A DNA stretch of 64,000 nt from CAVQAH01 sp963784195. GTDB lineage: Bacteria; Acidobacteriota; Vicinamibacteria; Vicinamibacterales; 2-12-FULL-66-21. A program made the translations under genes and the position numbers. Shown piece by piece: positions 1 to 8,013 of the stretch (the first letter of the stretch is position 1; every line of letters begins with the position of its first letter). The notes under the pieces are model-generated. The model was not told where the DNA came from and did not search any database. It worked only from the letters and a program-made list of their open reading frames with translations. The stretch covers positions 186,001 through 250,000 of the forward strand of contig CAWARA010000018.1 of assembly GCA_963784195.1 (NCBI GenBank), given 5' to 3'.

Positions 1-290
1 GCGAGGACGACGGCGCGCCAGGTGAAAACGACCTCGATGCCGGCCGATCCCAACAGCGAACCGACCGGACCTCGCGGCGCAAACAGCAGAAGCAGCACGA
101 GGCCCGTCGCCACGGGGGGCATGACGAGCGGAAGCGAGACGGCCGTCTCGAGCAGGACCCGGCCACGGAAGCGGCCGCGGGCCAGGAGCAGCGCCAGGAG
201 CACGCCGGGTGGCAGCATCAACGCGGTTGCACCGAGTGCGGTGGCAATCGTGAACGCCGTAATCCGCCAGACGTCGTCCATTGGGGTCAT
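1..290 (-). CDS. modB: Molybdate ABC transporter permease ModB (partial)
   Basis: This is the N-terminal part of the inner-membrane permease of the molybdate importer; it runs off the window edge. Reading from an ATG at 290, the protein opens with a short cytoplasmic stretch, a first hydrophobic segment and a second around the 'SLPLVMPPVATGLVLLLLF' stretch, which matches the start of ModB/CysT-type permeases. It lies 52 nt downstream of modA on the same strand, the usual modAB order, so the two are probably co-transcribed. Only about 96 residues are visible and the EAA loop is outside the window. The family assignment is firm because of modA next to it. Confidence 0.85.
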   Translation of the reverse strand, partial: MTPMDDVWRITAFTIATALGATALMLPPGVLLALLLARGRFRGRVLLETAVSLPLVMPPVATGLVLLLLFAPRGPVGSLLGSAGIEVVFTWRAVVL

Positions 291-342
291 GTATGCCTAA
301 CAGATCCGGCTGATGCGAACGGGGTCCGGTGGAAGCCGGACG

Positions 343-1122
343 CTACTGGGTCGCGATGAAGCCGTGCCTCACGAAAATCGCGGTGGCGTCGGCCCCGCGC
401 AGGAAAGTCAGAAAGCGTTCCGCCCCGGCCCGATTACGCGCGGACTTCACGATCGCGGCCGGATAGATGATCGGTGGCGTCTGGTCGGCCGGGACGACAA
501 ACGCCAGCGCCGCCTCCTTCGAAGCCTGGAGATCGGTTGCATAGACGATGGCGGCATCGGCCGCGCCGTTCTCGACAGCCGCCAGGGCCGCGCGGACGTT
601 GGGGGTCGGTACGATCCGCGATTCGAACGCGGCCCACAGCTTCTGCCGATCGAGATAGGCACGCGCATAACGGCCGGCCGGAACTGCGGCTGGATCCCCG
701 ATTGCGACGCGGCGGATCTCGGGTGCCGCCTTCAGGAACCCTGATTTCACCATGTCGACTTTGTCCGTGGGCGCGACCACCGCCAGGCGGTTCCTCACGA
801 GGGCGACACGCGATCCGTCTGCAATCGCTCCGGCCTTCTCGGCGACGTCCATCTGCGCGTCATCCGCGCTGACAAAGAGATCCACGGGTGCCCCATTGGC
901 AATCTGACGCGCGAGGACGTTCGACCCGGCGAAGTTGAATCGCACGGGGCCACCACCGGCCCGTGCGTAGGCCGCTGCGATCTCCTCGAGCGCCTCGGTC
1001 AGGCTGATCGCGGCCGAAACCGTCACAGGCGTGCCGGTGCCGGCCTTCTGCGGTCCGGTCCCGAAGGGGCTCCCGGCCAACGGAAGCATGCCGAGACACA
1101 CGGCGACCAGCAACCACGTCAT
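343..1122 (-). CDS. modA: Molybdate-binding periplasmic protein ModA
   Basis: This is the substrate-binding protein of the molybdate/tungstate ABC importer, 259 residues, the usual length. It starts with a hydrophobic export signal (about residues 1-20, 'MTWLLVAVCLGMLPLAG'). The mature part has the ModA hallmarks 'VSAAISLTEALEEIAAAY' near residue 35, 'FNFAGSNVLARQIANGAPVD' near 65 and 'DLFVSADDAQMD' near 82, and later 'AIVYATDL'. It would capture molybdate for ModB. Molybdenum cofactor enzymes are not visible in this window. A TAGAAT hexamer on the same strand lies about 55 nt upstream of the ATG and could be its -10 element. Confidence 0.93.
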   Translation of the reverse strand: MTWLLVAVCLGMLPLAGSPFGTGPQKAGTGTPVTVSAAISLTEALEEIAAAYARAGGGPVRFNFAGSNVLARQIANGAPVDLFVSADDAQMDVAEKAGAIADGSRVALVRNRLAVVAPTDKVDMVKSGFLKAAPEIRRVAIGDPAAVPAGRYARAYLDRQKLWAAFESRIVPTPNVRAALAAVENGAADAAIVYATDLQASKEAALAFVVPADQTPPIIYPAAIVKSARNRAGAERFLTFLRGADATAIFVRHGFIATQ

Positions 1123-1185
1123 GTGAGTCGATTTGGAACGCTTTTACGTGATTTCAAGAACCGAATCAATGCGATCGATTCTATC

Positions 1186-3300
1186 TCAGGGCAGCCGGCG
1201 CAGCAGGAGCAGCGACCACGGGTGCACCTCCAGCGTGCCACCCGCCACCAGTTCCTTGCCCAGCCGCTCCTCGGACATCTCGTCGTCGACGAGAAACGTG
1301 TCCAGGACCTCGGTCCATCGTTCTGCCCACTCGCGCGAGGGGAGCGTGAAGGCGAGCGCCTCGTGATGCGAATTGAACATGATGTAGAAGCTGTCGTCGA
1401 CGACCGGCTCGCCGCGGTCGTTCGGGGCGGGAATCGCCCGGCCGTTGAGGTACACGCCCAGCGTCTTCGCGAACCCGTTGTGCCAGTCCTGCTCCGACAT
1501 CTCGACGCCGCCAGGCGTGAACCATCCGATGTCGCTGATGTTGCTCCCTCGGATCGGTCGGCCGTGGAACCACCGGCGCTGGCAGAGAACCGGATGACGG
1601 TGACGGAGGCGGATCAGGCGCCTGGTGAATTGCAGCAGATCGGGATCCGCATTCTGCCAGTCGTACCACGAGATCTCGTTGTCCTGACAATAGCCGTTGT
1701 TGTTCCCGTGCTGGGTTCGGCCGATCTCGTCGCCGCCGAGCAGCATCGGCACGCCTTGCGAAAGCATCAGCGTCGCCAGGAGGTTCCGCTGGCGGCGTGC
1801 GCGCAGGATCCGCACCTCTTTATCGTCGGTCGGCCCTTCCTGTCCGCTGTTCCATGAGCGGTTGTGGTTCTCACCGTCGCGGTTCTCCTCGCCGTTCGCC
1901 TCGTTGTGTTTCTCGTTGTAGGACACGAGGTCTCGCAGCGTGAATCCATCGTGCGCCGTGATGAAGTTGATGCTCGCGTATGGCTTCCGCGCGGTGCCCT
2001 CGTAGAGATCCGAGCTGCCGGTGAGGCGGTAGGCGAACTCGGGCAGCGTCTGATCGGTGCCGCGCCAGAAGTCGCGGACCGTGTCACGGTATTTTCCGTT
2101 CCATTCCGACCACAGCGGCGGGAAGTTGCCGACCTGATAGCCGCCTTCACCGACATCCCACGGCTCTGCAATCAGCTTGACCTGACTGACTACCGGATCC
2201 TGTTGAATCAGGTCGAAGAAAGAGGACAGTCGATCGACGTCGTGCAGCTCCCGCGCCAGCGTCGCGGCGAGGTCGAATCGAAAGCCGTCGACCTTCATAT
2301 CGAGGACCCAGTACCGCAGGCTGTCCATGATCAGCTGGAGCACGTGCGGGTGGCGCATGTTCAGCGTGTTGCCCGTACCCGTGTAGTCCGTGTAGTAGCG
2401 GCGGTTCTCGGCAACGAGCCGGTAGTACGCCCGATTGTCGATCCCTTTGAAGGACAGAACGGGGCCCAGGTGATTGCCCTCGGCCGTGTGGTTGTAGACC
2501 ACGTCGAGGATCACCTCGATCCCCGCCTCGTGCATCGTTTTCACGAGGTGCTTGAACTCCTGTACCTGATCGCCGGAGCCCCGGCTCGAGTACTCGTTGT
2601 GCGGCGCGAGGTACGCGATCGAGTTGTAGCCCCAGTAGTTCCGCAACCCTCGACTCTTGAGCGACGAATCCTGGACGAACTGTTGGACTGGAAGAAGCTC
2701 GATGGCTGTCACGCCGAGGCGCTGGAGGTACTTCACTGCGGCAGGATGCGCCATCCCCGCGTACTTCCCGCGCAGATCGTCAGGAATATCCGAGTTCCGG
2801 ATCGTGAATCCCTTGACGTGGGTCTGGTACACCACGGTCCGGTGCCAGGGAATATTTGGCCGGCTGCTCTGCGCCCAGTCGAAGAACGGATTGATCACGA
2901 CGCTCTTCGGCATGTAAGGCGCGCTGTCGGCATCGTTGCGCGACGACTCGGGCTGACCGAATTGGTACGGGAAGACCGCTTCGTTCCACTCCCACAACCC
3001 TTCCACGGCCTTTGCGTACGGGTCCAGCAGGAGTTTGTTCGGATTGCACCACAGGCCGTTGGCCGGATCCCAGGGACCGTGCACGCGAAAGCCGTAACGC
3101 TGGCCAGGCCTGATGTCGGGAAGATACCCATGCCAGCACAGCGCTGTCGTCTCGGGCAGAGCCACGCGCGTCTCGCGTCCATCACTGTCGAACAGACAAA
3201 GCTCGACCCGTTCGGCGACCTCGGAGAAGAGCGAGAAATTGGCGCCAAATCCGTCATAGGTAGCGCCCAGAGGATAGGGCCGTCCCGGCCAGACGCGCAT
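1186..3300 (-). CDS. glgX: Glycogen debranching enzyme (isoamylase-type, GH13)
   Basis: About 704 residues, the usual size of GlgX/TreX, which hydrolyses alpha-1,6 branches of phosphorylase-trimmed glycogen. The N-terminal CBM48-like domain opens with 'RVWPGRPYPLGATYDG', a family signature. The GH13 barrel shows region I 'DVVYNH' (near residue 266), region II 'GFRFDLA' with the nucleophile Asp (near 343), region III 'AEPWDVG' with the acid/base Glu (near 378), and region IV 'TAHDGFTL'. I prefer the ATG at 3300 because family members begin with the RVWPG motif; an in-frame ATG at 3315 is the alternative. No other glycogen gene is adjacent. Convergence is not an issue because modA lies downstream on the same strand. 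Confidence 0.93.
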   Translation of the reverse strand: MRVWPGRPYPLGATYDGFGANFSLFSEVAERVELCLFDSDGRETRVALPETTALCWHGYLPDIRPGQRYGFRVHGPWDPANGLWCNPNKLLLDPYAKAVEGLWEWNEAVFPYQFGQPESSRNDADSAPYMPKSVVINPFFDWAQSSRPNIPWHRTVVYQTHVKGFTIRNSDIPDDLRGKYAGMAHPAAVKYLQRLGVTAIELLPVQQFVQDSSLKSRGLRNYWGYNSIAYLAPHNEYSSRGSGDQVQEFKHLVKTMHEAGIEVILDVVYNHTAEGNHLGPVLSFKGIDNRAYYRLVAENRRYYTDYTGTGNTLNMRHPHVLQLIMDSLRYWVLDMKVDGFRFDLAATLARELHDVDRLSSFFDLIQQDPVVSQVKLIAEPWDVGEGGYQVGNFPPLWSEWNGKYRDTVRDFWRGTDQTLPEFAYRLTGSSDLYEGTARKPYASINFITAHDGFTLRDLVSYNEKHNEANGEENRDGENHNRSWNSGQEGPTDDKEVRILRARRQRNLLATLMLSQGVPMLLGGDEIGRTQHGNNNGYCQDNEISWYDWQNADPDLLQFTRRLIRLRHRHPVLCQRRWFHGRPIRGSNISDIGWFTPGGVEMSEQDWHNGFAKTLGVYLNGRAIPAPNDRGEPVVDDSFYIMFNSHHEALAFTLPSREWAERWTEVLDTFLVDDEMSEERLGKELVAGGTLEVHPWSLLLLRRLP

Positions 3301-3440
3301 GTGCAGCTCATCCAATCAGGGGTCGATCGCGGCTTTCGGAACGAACGCCGGGCAACCCCGCAAACAGATTAGATTCTGGAGCAAAACACGAGACCTTTTC
3401 GGGGCTGGCCGCGAATTTCGGGAAATCAGATCTGACCCCA

Positions 3441-3450
3441 GTTAGAATCA
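3441..3450 (+). promoter_or_regulatory. Candidate promoter -10 region of ggt (TAGAAT)
   Basis: The ten bases GTTAGAATCA end four bases before the ggt ATG. TAGAAT fits a bacterial -10 element, and its closeness to the start implies a leaderless or nearly leaderless mRNA. The same ten bases precede sucA on the other strand at 42408-42417. No clear TTGACA-like -35 is visible, so this is a suggestion only. Confidence 0.35.
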
Positions 3451-3454
3451 CGCC

Positions 3455-5185
3455 ATGCGCTATCGATCCGTATTCTTTCTGCTCTTGATTCTCGCGAGCC
3501 CGGCGCCTCTCTTCACTGCCCAGGACCAGGGAGTGGCATCGAAGGACGGGCTCGTCGTATGTGTCTCGGCGCCATCCTGTGATGCCGGTGCGGCGGTCCT
3601 GGCCAGCGGCGGCAACGCCGTCGACGCCGCGGTCGCCACCGCGTTTGCCCTGGCCGTGACGCACCCATCGGCCGGCAACATCGGTGGCGGCGGCTTCATG
3701 ATCATCCGCACGCCGTCGGGTCAGGTCACCTCGTTCGACTACCGGGAAAAGGCACCTCTCAAGTCGACAAGGACGATGTACGTCGGGCCTGACGGCAAGA
3801 TCGATCGAAGCCTGACGGCTGCGGGATACCTCGCACCGGGCGTGCCCGGCACCGTTCGCGGTCTCGAAATGGCGCACAAGAAGTTCGGCAAGCTGCCGTG
3901 GAAGGACGTCGTCATGCCCTCCGTCAATCTCGCGGAGAAGGGCTTCACGATGTCCGCCGGCCTTGCGCGAGGGTTGAACCGGGAAGTGCAAGGTGCGATG
4001 AAGCCGTTTGCAGCCTCAGTTGCCGCGTACGGCAAGGCTGGCGGCGAATGGAACGAAGGCGATCGTCTCGTCCTCGCCGACCTGGGCAAGACGTTGCGCG
4101 CCATCGCCGAAGGCGGCGCGGACGCTTTCTACAAGGGGCCCATCGCCGATCTGATCGCGGCGGACATGAAGGCCAACGGCGGTTTGATCTCGAAAGAGGA
4201 TCTTGCCGCGTATGAGGCGAAGGAACGTACGCCGCTCAAGGGCACCTACCGCGGGTTCGAGATTATCTCGATGCCGCCGCCAAGCTCCGGCGGCGTGGCG
4301 CTGATCGAAATGCTCAACATCCTGGAGAACTTCGACCTGAAATCGAAGGGCCTGCTGACCGCTCCCGCACTGCACCTGCAGATTGAAGCGATGCGCCGGG
4401 CGTATCTCGATCGCGCGCGTCACCTCGGCGATCCGGATTTCGTCGACGTGCCGGTTGCCCGGCTGACGTCCAAGGAGTACGCGAAGACGGTCGCCGCGAC
4501 GATCGATCCGGCCAAGGCAACGAGCAGTCTGGCACTCGGTAAGGACATCGTCACCACACAGGCCGCCGAGCCGGACGAGACGACGCACTTCTCGGTGATC
4601 GACCGCGACGGTCTCGCCGTCACCAGCACCTACACGCTCGAAGGCGGCTACGGCTCTCACGTCGTCGTCAAGGGCGCCGGTTTCCTGCTCAACAACGAGA
4701 TGGGCGACTTCAACAAGAAACCTGGCGAGACGAATACGACGGGCGACATCGGCACGCCGGCGAACCTGATCGATCCTGGTAAGCGCATGCTGAGCTCGAT
4801 GACGCCGACGATGGTCGTGAAGGATGGGAAGACGGTGCTGCTGACCGGATCGCCGGGAGGCCGGACGATCATCAACACGGTGCTGGGCGTGGTGCTCGCG
4901 TTCACCGAGTACGGCATGAACGGTCGCGAAGCCGTCGATGCGGCCAGAATGCATCATCAGTGGATGCCCGACCGCGTCTCGCTCGAAGAGAACCGCGTCA
5001 CGCCTGAAGTGATCGAGGCGCTCAAGGCCATGGGGCACGACGTCAGGACGCAGGGCCGCCAGGGTGATGCGCACAGCATTTGGGTCGCGCCGGACGGCAC
5101 TCCATACGGCGCGCACGACAAACGAACGCCGGACTCCAAGGCGTCAGTGCCGGTCCGTTTGACATCCTCTGCGGGTGGACGATAG
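3455..5185 (+). CDS. ggt: Gamma-glutamyltransferase / glutathione hydrolase
   Basis: 576 residues, the normal length for the single-chain precursor. An export signal covers about residues 1-22, so the enzyme is periplasmic. The precursor would self-cleave before the nucleophilic Thr in 'DETTHFSV' (near residue 377), giving the large and small subunits. The small subunit carries 'NNEMGDF' and the oxyanion-loop 'GSPGGRTIINTVL'. It transfers or hydrolyses the gamma-glutamyl group of glutathione and related peptides. The histidine leader peptide begins 13 nt after its stop codon, and a consensus -35 hexamer for that leader lies inside the last ggt codons. Functional linkage to histidine synthesis is not implied. 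Confidence 0.95.
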   Translation: MRYRSVFFLLLILASPAPLFTAQDQGVASKDGLVVCVSAPSCDAGAAVLASGGNAVDAAVATAFALAVTHPSAGNIGGGGFMIIRTPSGQVTSFDYREKAPLKSTRTMYVGPDGKIDRSLTAAGYLAPGVPGTVRGLEMAHKKFGKLPWKDVVMPSVNLAEKGFTMSAGLARGLNREVQGAMKPFAASVAAYGKAGGEWNEGDRLVLADLGKTLRAIAEGGADAFYKGPIADLIAADMKANGGLISKEDLAAYEAKERTPLKGTYRGFEIISMPPPSSGGVALIEMLNILENFDLKSKGLLTAPALHLQIEAMRRAYLDRARHLGDPDFVDVPVARLTSKEYAKTVAATIDPAKATSSLALGKDIVTTQAAEPDETTHFSVIDRDGLAVTSTYTLEGGYGSHVVVKGAGFLLNNEMGDFNKKPGETNTTGDIGTPANLIDPGKRMLSSMTPTMVVKDGKTVLLTGSPGGRTIINTVLGVVLAFTEYGMNGREAVDAARMHHQWMPDRVSLEENRVTPEVIEALKAMGHDVRTQGRQGDAHSIWVAPDGTPYGAHDKRTPDSKASVPVRLTSSAGGR

Positions 5186-5188
5186 GCT
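5159..5188 (+). promoter_or_regulatory. Candidate promoter of the his leader/operon
   Basis: A perfect TTGACA (5159-5164) lies inside the 3' end of ggt, followed after 18 bases by TAGGCT (5183-5188), which overlaps the ggt stop codon. Transcription would start near 5195, only a few bases before the leader-peptide ATG at 5199, so the leader peptide could be translated from an almost leaderless RNA. This agrees with the weak Shine-Dalgarno sequence there. The -10 match is moderate, so this is inference. Confidence 0.45.
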
Positions 5189-5198
5189 CTTGGGACAG

Positions 5199-5276
5199 AT
5201 GTTCTGCACGCAGCACCATCACCGGCACCACCATGCCACCTGCTCCGGCGGGCCGGTCGAGTTCTGCATGCGGTAA
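5199..5276 (+). CDS. hisL: Histidine operon leader peptide (HisL-like)
   Basis: A 25-codon ORF encodes MFCTQHHHRHHHATC followed by ten more residues and a TAA stop. Six of the seven codons 5214-5234 are His codons. Nothing about the peptide suggests a function of its own; in classical his operons such a peptide senses charged histidyl-tRNA through ribosome stalling. It sits directly upstream of hisI and is followed 26 nt later by a rho-independent terminator, with complementary segments in between (see attenuator). It does not resemble the gammaproteobacterial HisL outside the His run, which is expected because only the His codons matter. Confidence is high because of the combination of position, His run and terminator. 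Confidence 0.88.
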   Translation: MFCTQHHHRHHHATCSGGPVEFCMR

Positions 5277-5333
5277 GCGAACACAGACAGACGCGATCAA
5301 CCAGGCCTCGCCGGGTAACCCCCCGCGAGGCCT
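5221..5333 (+). promoter_or_regulatory. His operon transcription attenuator (competing hairpins)
   Basis: Four segments form the classical switch. Segment 1 (5221-5226, inside the His-codon run) pairs perfectly with segment 2 (5252-5257). Segment 2 in a wider register (5245-5254) pairs with segment 3 (5304-5314), giving ten base pairs with one bulged T at 5308. Segment 3 (5303-5311) also forms the 5' arm of the terminator with segment 4 (5325-5333). A ribosome stalled on His codons would cover segment 1, free segment 2, and let 2:3 antiterminate. A ribosome reaching the stop at 5276 would cover segment 2 and let the terminator form. Pairings are read directly from the sequence; the regulatory reading follows the classical his model. 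Confidence 0.8.
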
Positions 5334-5340
5334 TTTTATT
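5303..5340 (+). terminator. Rho-independent terminator of the his attenuator
   Basis: A perfect 9-bp stem AGGCCTCGC/GCGAGGCCT (5303-5311 with 5325-5333) closes a 13-nt loop and is followed at once by TTTTATT. It lies between the leader peptide and hisI, so readthrough is needed to express the operon. Confidence 0.85.
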
Positions 5341-5351
5341 TTGTTCGTAGT

Positions 5352-5396
5352 GTCCGGCTTTAGCCGGACCAGCGTAGTGTCCGGCTTTAGCCGGAC
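5352..5396 (+). repeat. Family A palindrome, two direct copies
   Basis: The 18-base perfect palindrome GTCCGGCTTTAGCCGGAC occurs at 5352-5369 and again at 5379-5396, 27 bases apart. Each copy can form an 8-bp hairpin with a TT loop. The second copy ends just before the Shine-Dalgarno of hisI. Further perfect copies are at 34533-34550 and 34559-34576, and a composite relative is at 35583-35682. Confidence 0.9.
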
Positions 5397-5409
5397 GATG
5401 AGGGTCATT

Positions 5410-5733
5410 GTGGATTTCACGAAGCTCGACGGCCTGATTCCCGCCGTCATACAGGACGCGGCAACCGGCGAGGTATTGATGGTCGGGTTCATGAATCACG
5501 AAGCGCTGCAACAAACCAGGGAGTCCGGGTTCGCCACGTTCTTCAGCCGCTCCAGACAGGCCCTTTGGACGAAGGGGGAAACGTCCGGCAATCGATTGGC
5601 GGTTCTCGAAGTGCTGGTCGACTGCGACGAGGACACGGTCCTCCTGAAGGTGAAGCGCCTCGGCGACGGAAACGTGTGCCACACCGGGCAGCGCAGTTGC
5701 TTCTACCGGCCGATCGAGGAAGTCAGGTCATGA
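5410..5733 (+). CDS. hisI: Phosphoribosyl-AMP cyclohydrolase HisI
   Basis: 107 residues, a stand-alone cyclohydrolase that opens the PR-AMP ring in the third step of histidine synthesis. The family core is clear: 'DGLIPAVIQDAATGEVLMVG' at the start, then 'ETSGN' and the metal-binding 'VDCDEDTVLL' and 'CHTGQRSCF' motifs with their Cys residues. I chose GTG 5410 because AGGG at 5401-5404 is a good ribosome site five bases away, and the protein then begins like its relatives with DFTKLDGL; ATG 5398 in the same frame is the alternative. No HisE domain is fused. It overlaps hisG by the sequence ATGA. Confidence 0.92.
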   Translation: MDFTKLDGLIPAVIQDAATGEVLMVGFMNHEALQQTRESGFATFFSRSRQALWTKGETSGNRLAVLEVLVDCDEDTVLLKVKRLGDGNVCHTGQRSCFYRPIEEVRS

Positions 5734-6620
5734 ACACGATCAAGCTCGGCATACCGAAAGGTTCACTCCAGGAAGCGACGATCCAGCTGTTCGCGCGAGC
5801 CGGGTTCAACATCTACGCGAGCGCCAGGTCGTACTTTCCCGCTATTGACGACCCCGAAATCGAATGCATGTTGATCCGCGCTCAAGAGATGGCTCGTTAT
5901 GTTGCCGATGGCGTGCTCGATGCCGGCCTGACCGGCCAGGATTGGATCGCGGAGCATGCCGCCAGCGGTAACGGCTCGCCGGCGGTCGTGCCGCTCGCGG
6001 ATCTGATCTACGCAAAACAGAGCTTTGGCAAGGTTCGCTGGGTCCTGGCCGTGCCGGAGGACTCTCGTTATCAGAGTCCGCGCGACCTGGAGGGCGCGAC
6101 GGTCGCCACCGAGCTGGTGCGCGTGACACAGGCGTATTTCGCGCGACAGGGCGTGAACGTCACGGTGGAATTCTCCTGGGGCGCCACGGAAGTCAAGCCG
6201 CCCGTTCTCGCCGACGCCATCGTCGAAGTCACCGAAACGGGCTCGTCGCTCCGCGCCAACAGACTTCGCGTGATCGATACGGTGCTCGAGTCGAACACGC
6301 AACTGATCGCCAACAGCCGCGCGCTCGATGACGAGTGGAAGCGGACGAAGCTCGAGAGCCTGGCGCTTCTCCTGAGGGCGGCCATCGAGGCTCAGGGCCG
6401 CGTCGGCATCATGCTGAACGTCCGGCGCGTCGACCTCGACGGTATTCTCGCGCTCCTTCCGGCTTTGCAGCGCCCAACGATTTCCGCGCTGAGCGACGAG
6501 CAATGGGTCGCCGTCAACACGATCATCGAGGAGCGGACCGTGCGCGAGCTGATTCCGAAGCTGAAGCAGGCGAGGGCACAGGGGATTGTGGAGTATCCGC
6601 TCAATAAGATTGTCATCTGA
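5730..6620 (+). CDS. hisG: ATP phosphoribosyltransferase HisG (long form)
   Basis: 296 residues; catalyses the first step of histidine synthesis, joining ATP and PRPP. The start 'MNTIKLGIPKGSLQEATIQL' is the family signature, and 'DAGLTGQDWI' follows near residue 68. The length and the C-terminal part after about residue 215 ('AIEAQGRVGIMLNVRR' to 'IVEYPLNKIVI') show the long form with the ACT-like histidine-binding regulatory domain, so feedback inhibition can act without HisZ. The ATG overlaps the hisI stop, indicating translational coupling. Downstream, 67 nt with a half palindrome separate it from hisD. Confidence 0.95.
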   Translation: MNTIKLGIPKGSLQEATIQLFARAGFNIYASARSYFPAIDDPEIECMLIRAQEMARYVADGVLDAGLTGQDWIAEHAASGNGSPAVVPLADLIYAKQSFGKVRWVLAVPEDSRYQSPRDLEGATVATELVRVTQAYFARQGVNVTVEFSWGATEVKPPVLADAIVEVTETGSSLRANRLRVIDTVLESNTQLIANSRALDDEWKRTKLESLALLLRAAIEAQGRVGIMLNVRRVDLDGILALLPALQRPTISALSDEQWVAVNTIIEERTVRELIPKLKQARAQGIVEYPLNKIVI

Positions 6621-6622
6621 AT

Positions 6623-6672
6623 CGTGGTCCGTGGTTCGTGGTTCGTGGTCCGTCGCTCGTCGCTCGACGAGC
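6623..6672 (+). repeat. Family B palindrome, single arm, between hisG and hisD
   Basis: This stretch is built from the same seven-base units (CGTGGTC, CGTGGTT, CGTCGCT) as the left arms of the long palindromes at 14249, 18159, 31023, 46330 and 62676, but the matching right arm is absent. It ends in a small CTCGTCG/CGACGAG hairpin. It looks like a solo or eroded copy inside the his operon. Confidence 0.7.
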
Positions 6673-6687
6673 AGTTCGGTCAGTTAT

Positions 6688-7944
6688 ATGAAGATCGTTG
6701 ACTCGTCAAATACTCGTGCGGTGAATGCGCTGATCGATCGGCGGCCGGGGCGCGACGCGGGCGTGTACAGGCGGGTCGCGCGGATCGTCGAGCGCGTACG
6801 CAGGGATGGTGACCGGGCGTTGGTCGAGTACGCGAAACGCTTCGACGGTCGCGTGCCTCCGCTCGAGCTGCCGCGGCAGGAGATCGAGGCGCGCGCGCGA
6901 GCGGTAACACGCGAAGTACGGATGGCGCTGCGGACGGCGGCCAGGAACATCCGGCGGGTGGCACAGCGACAGGTGCCGCGTGAGTGGTCTGTTTCGACGG
7001 CCCCTGGCGTGACCATCACGCAGCGAGTGCTTCCGCTCGACCGCGTGGGGTGTTACGTCCCCGGGGGCCGCTATCCACTTCCTTCGTCCCTGCTGATGTC
7101 AGCCATCCCGGCACGGGCCGCTGGCGTCAGGCAAGTCATCGCGATCTGTCCGGCGGCGGATCCAGTCGTGCTGGCCGCGGCACACGAAGCGGGCGTGGAC
7201 CGGTTCTTCCAGGTTGGCGGCGCGCACGGTGTCGCGGCTCTGGCATACGGGACCAGAACAATCCCGCGTGTCGACAAGATCGTCGGACCGGGCAGCGCGT
7301 ATGTCGCCGCGGCCAAGCAGCTGGTGTCGGGTGACTGTGCGATCGACTTCTTCGCCGGACCGAGCGAGATCGCCATCGTCTCGACGGAAGGTCGTCCTGA
7401 TTGGATCGCCGCTGATTTGATCGCCCAGGCGGAACACGATCCCCATGCGCGTGCCCTGCTGATCACGCCTGCGCGCGCACTGGCGCGGGCGGTCGTTCGC
7501 GAGATCGGCAAGCAACTGCCGGCCCATGGCCCTGCGCGGCTCGCACTGGCGCGGAATGGCGGGGCCATCGTAACCGCGTCCCTGGACGAAGCGATCGTTC
7601 TGGCGCAGCGACTGGCTCCGGAGCATCTCGTGTGCGATTCGCTCGCCGTATCGAGGCGGCTGACGCGAGCCGGGACGGTGTTCGTCGGCGATTTCAGCGC
7701 CCAGGCAGCCGGGGACTACGTGACGGGTTCGAACCACATTCTGCCAACGGCGGGAAGCGCGGCGGCGCGAGGAGGCCTGAGCGCGGCGGATTTCGTGCGC
7801 GTGTCGACGTTGCAGAGGGTGTCCGGGAGCGGATTCCGACGAATCGCCCCGGCAGGCATCGCGCTGGCTGAGGCCGAGGGGCTCTCCGGGCACGCGCAAT
7901 CAATGCGCATGCGTCTGCAGCGGGCCCCGCGCGACCGAACGTGA
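6688..7944 (+). CDS. hisD: Histidinol dehydrogenase HisD
   Basis: 418 residues; oxidises L-histidinol to L-histidine in the last two steps with NAD and zinc. Visible motifs are 'CYVPGGRYPLPSSLLMSAIP' (about residues 118-138), 'DKIVGPGSAYV', 'FFAGPSEIAIV', the zinc-ligand 'QAEHDPHA', 'AAGDYVTGSNHILPTAGSA', and the C-terminal 'GLSGHAQSM' whose His is the last zinc ligand. The ATG at 6688 starts the family-typical 'KIVD' opening. It is monofunctional, and 174 nt of palindromic sequence follow before hisC. Confidence 0.95.
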   Translation: MKIVDSSNTRAVNALIDRRPGRDAGVYRRVARIVERVRRDGDRALVEYAKRFDGRVPPLELPRQEIEARARAVTREVRMALRTAARNIRRVAQRQVPREWSVSTAPGVTITQRVLPLDRVGCYVPGGRYPLPSSLLMSAIPARAAGVRQVIAICPAADPVVLAAAHEAGVDRFFQVGGAHGVAALAYGTRTIPRVDKIVGPGSAYVAAAKQLVSGDCAIDFFAGPSEIAIVSTEGRPDWIAADLIAQAEHDPHARALLITPARALARAVVREIGKQLPAHGPARLALARNGGAIVTASLDEAIVLAQRLAPEHLVCDSLAVSRRLTRAGTVFVGDFSAQAAGDYVTGSNHILPTAGSAAARGGLSAADFVRVSTLQRVSGSGFRRIAPAGIALAEAEGLSGHAQSMRMRLQRAPRDRT

Positions 7945-8013
7945 GAATGATTGAGCGCTTGTGCGATTCGCAACGAGACGTGGTGCTCGTTTAGGGCAAG
8001 CAGCATGCAGTTA

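Noticed and set aside
22..300. A 92-codon plus-strand open frame
   Set aside because: It is antisense to the modB fragment, whose hydrophobic segments and position after modA are convincing.
1864..3372. A 502-codon open frame on the plus strand opposite glgX
   Set aside because: Its translation is Arg/Val-rich without any domain, and glgX on the other strand has all GH13 motifs. It is a high-GC antisense shadow.
5199..5340. T-box or other riboswitch upstream of hisI
   Set aside because: No T-box sequence or long stem I is present, whereas the His-codon run and three competing pairings fully explain the region as a ribosome-mediated attenuator.
6586..6687. Longer HisD start covering the family B half repeat
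   Set aside because: The extra residues are Ser/Arg-rich repeat translation; the family begins at the 'MKIVD' start at 6688.
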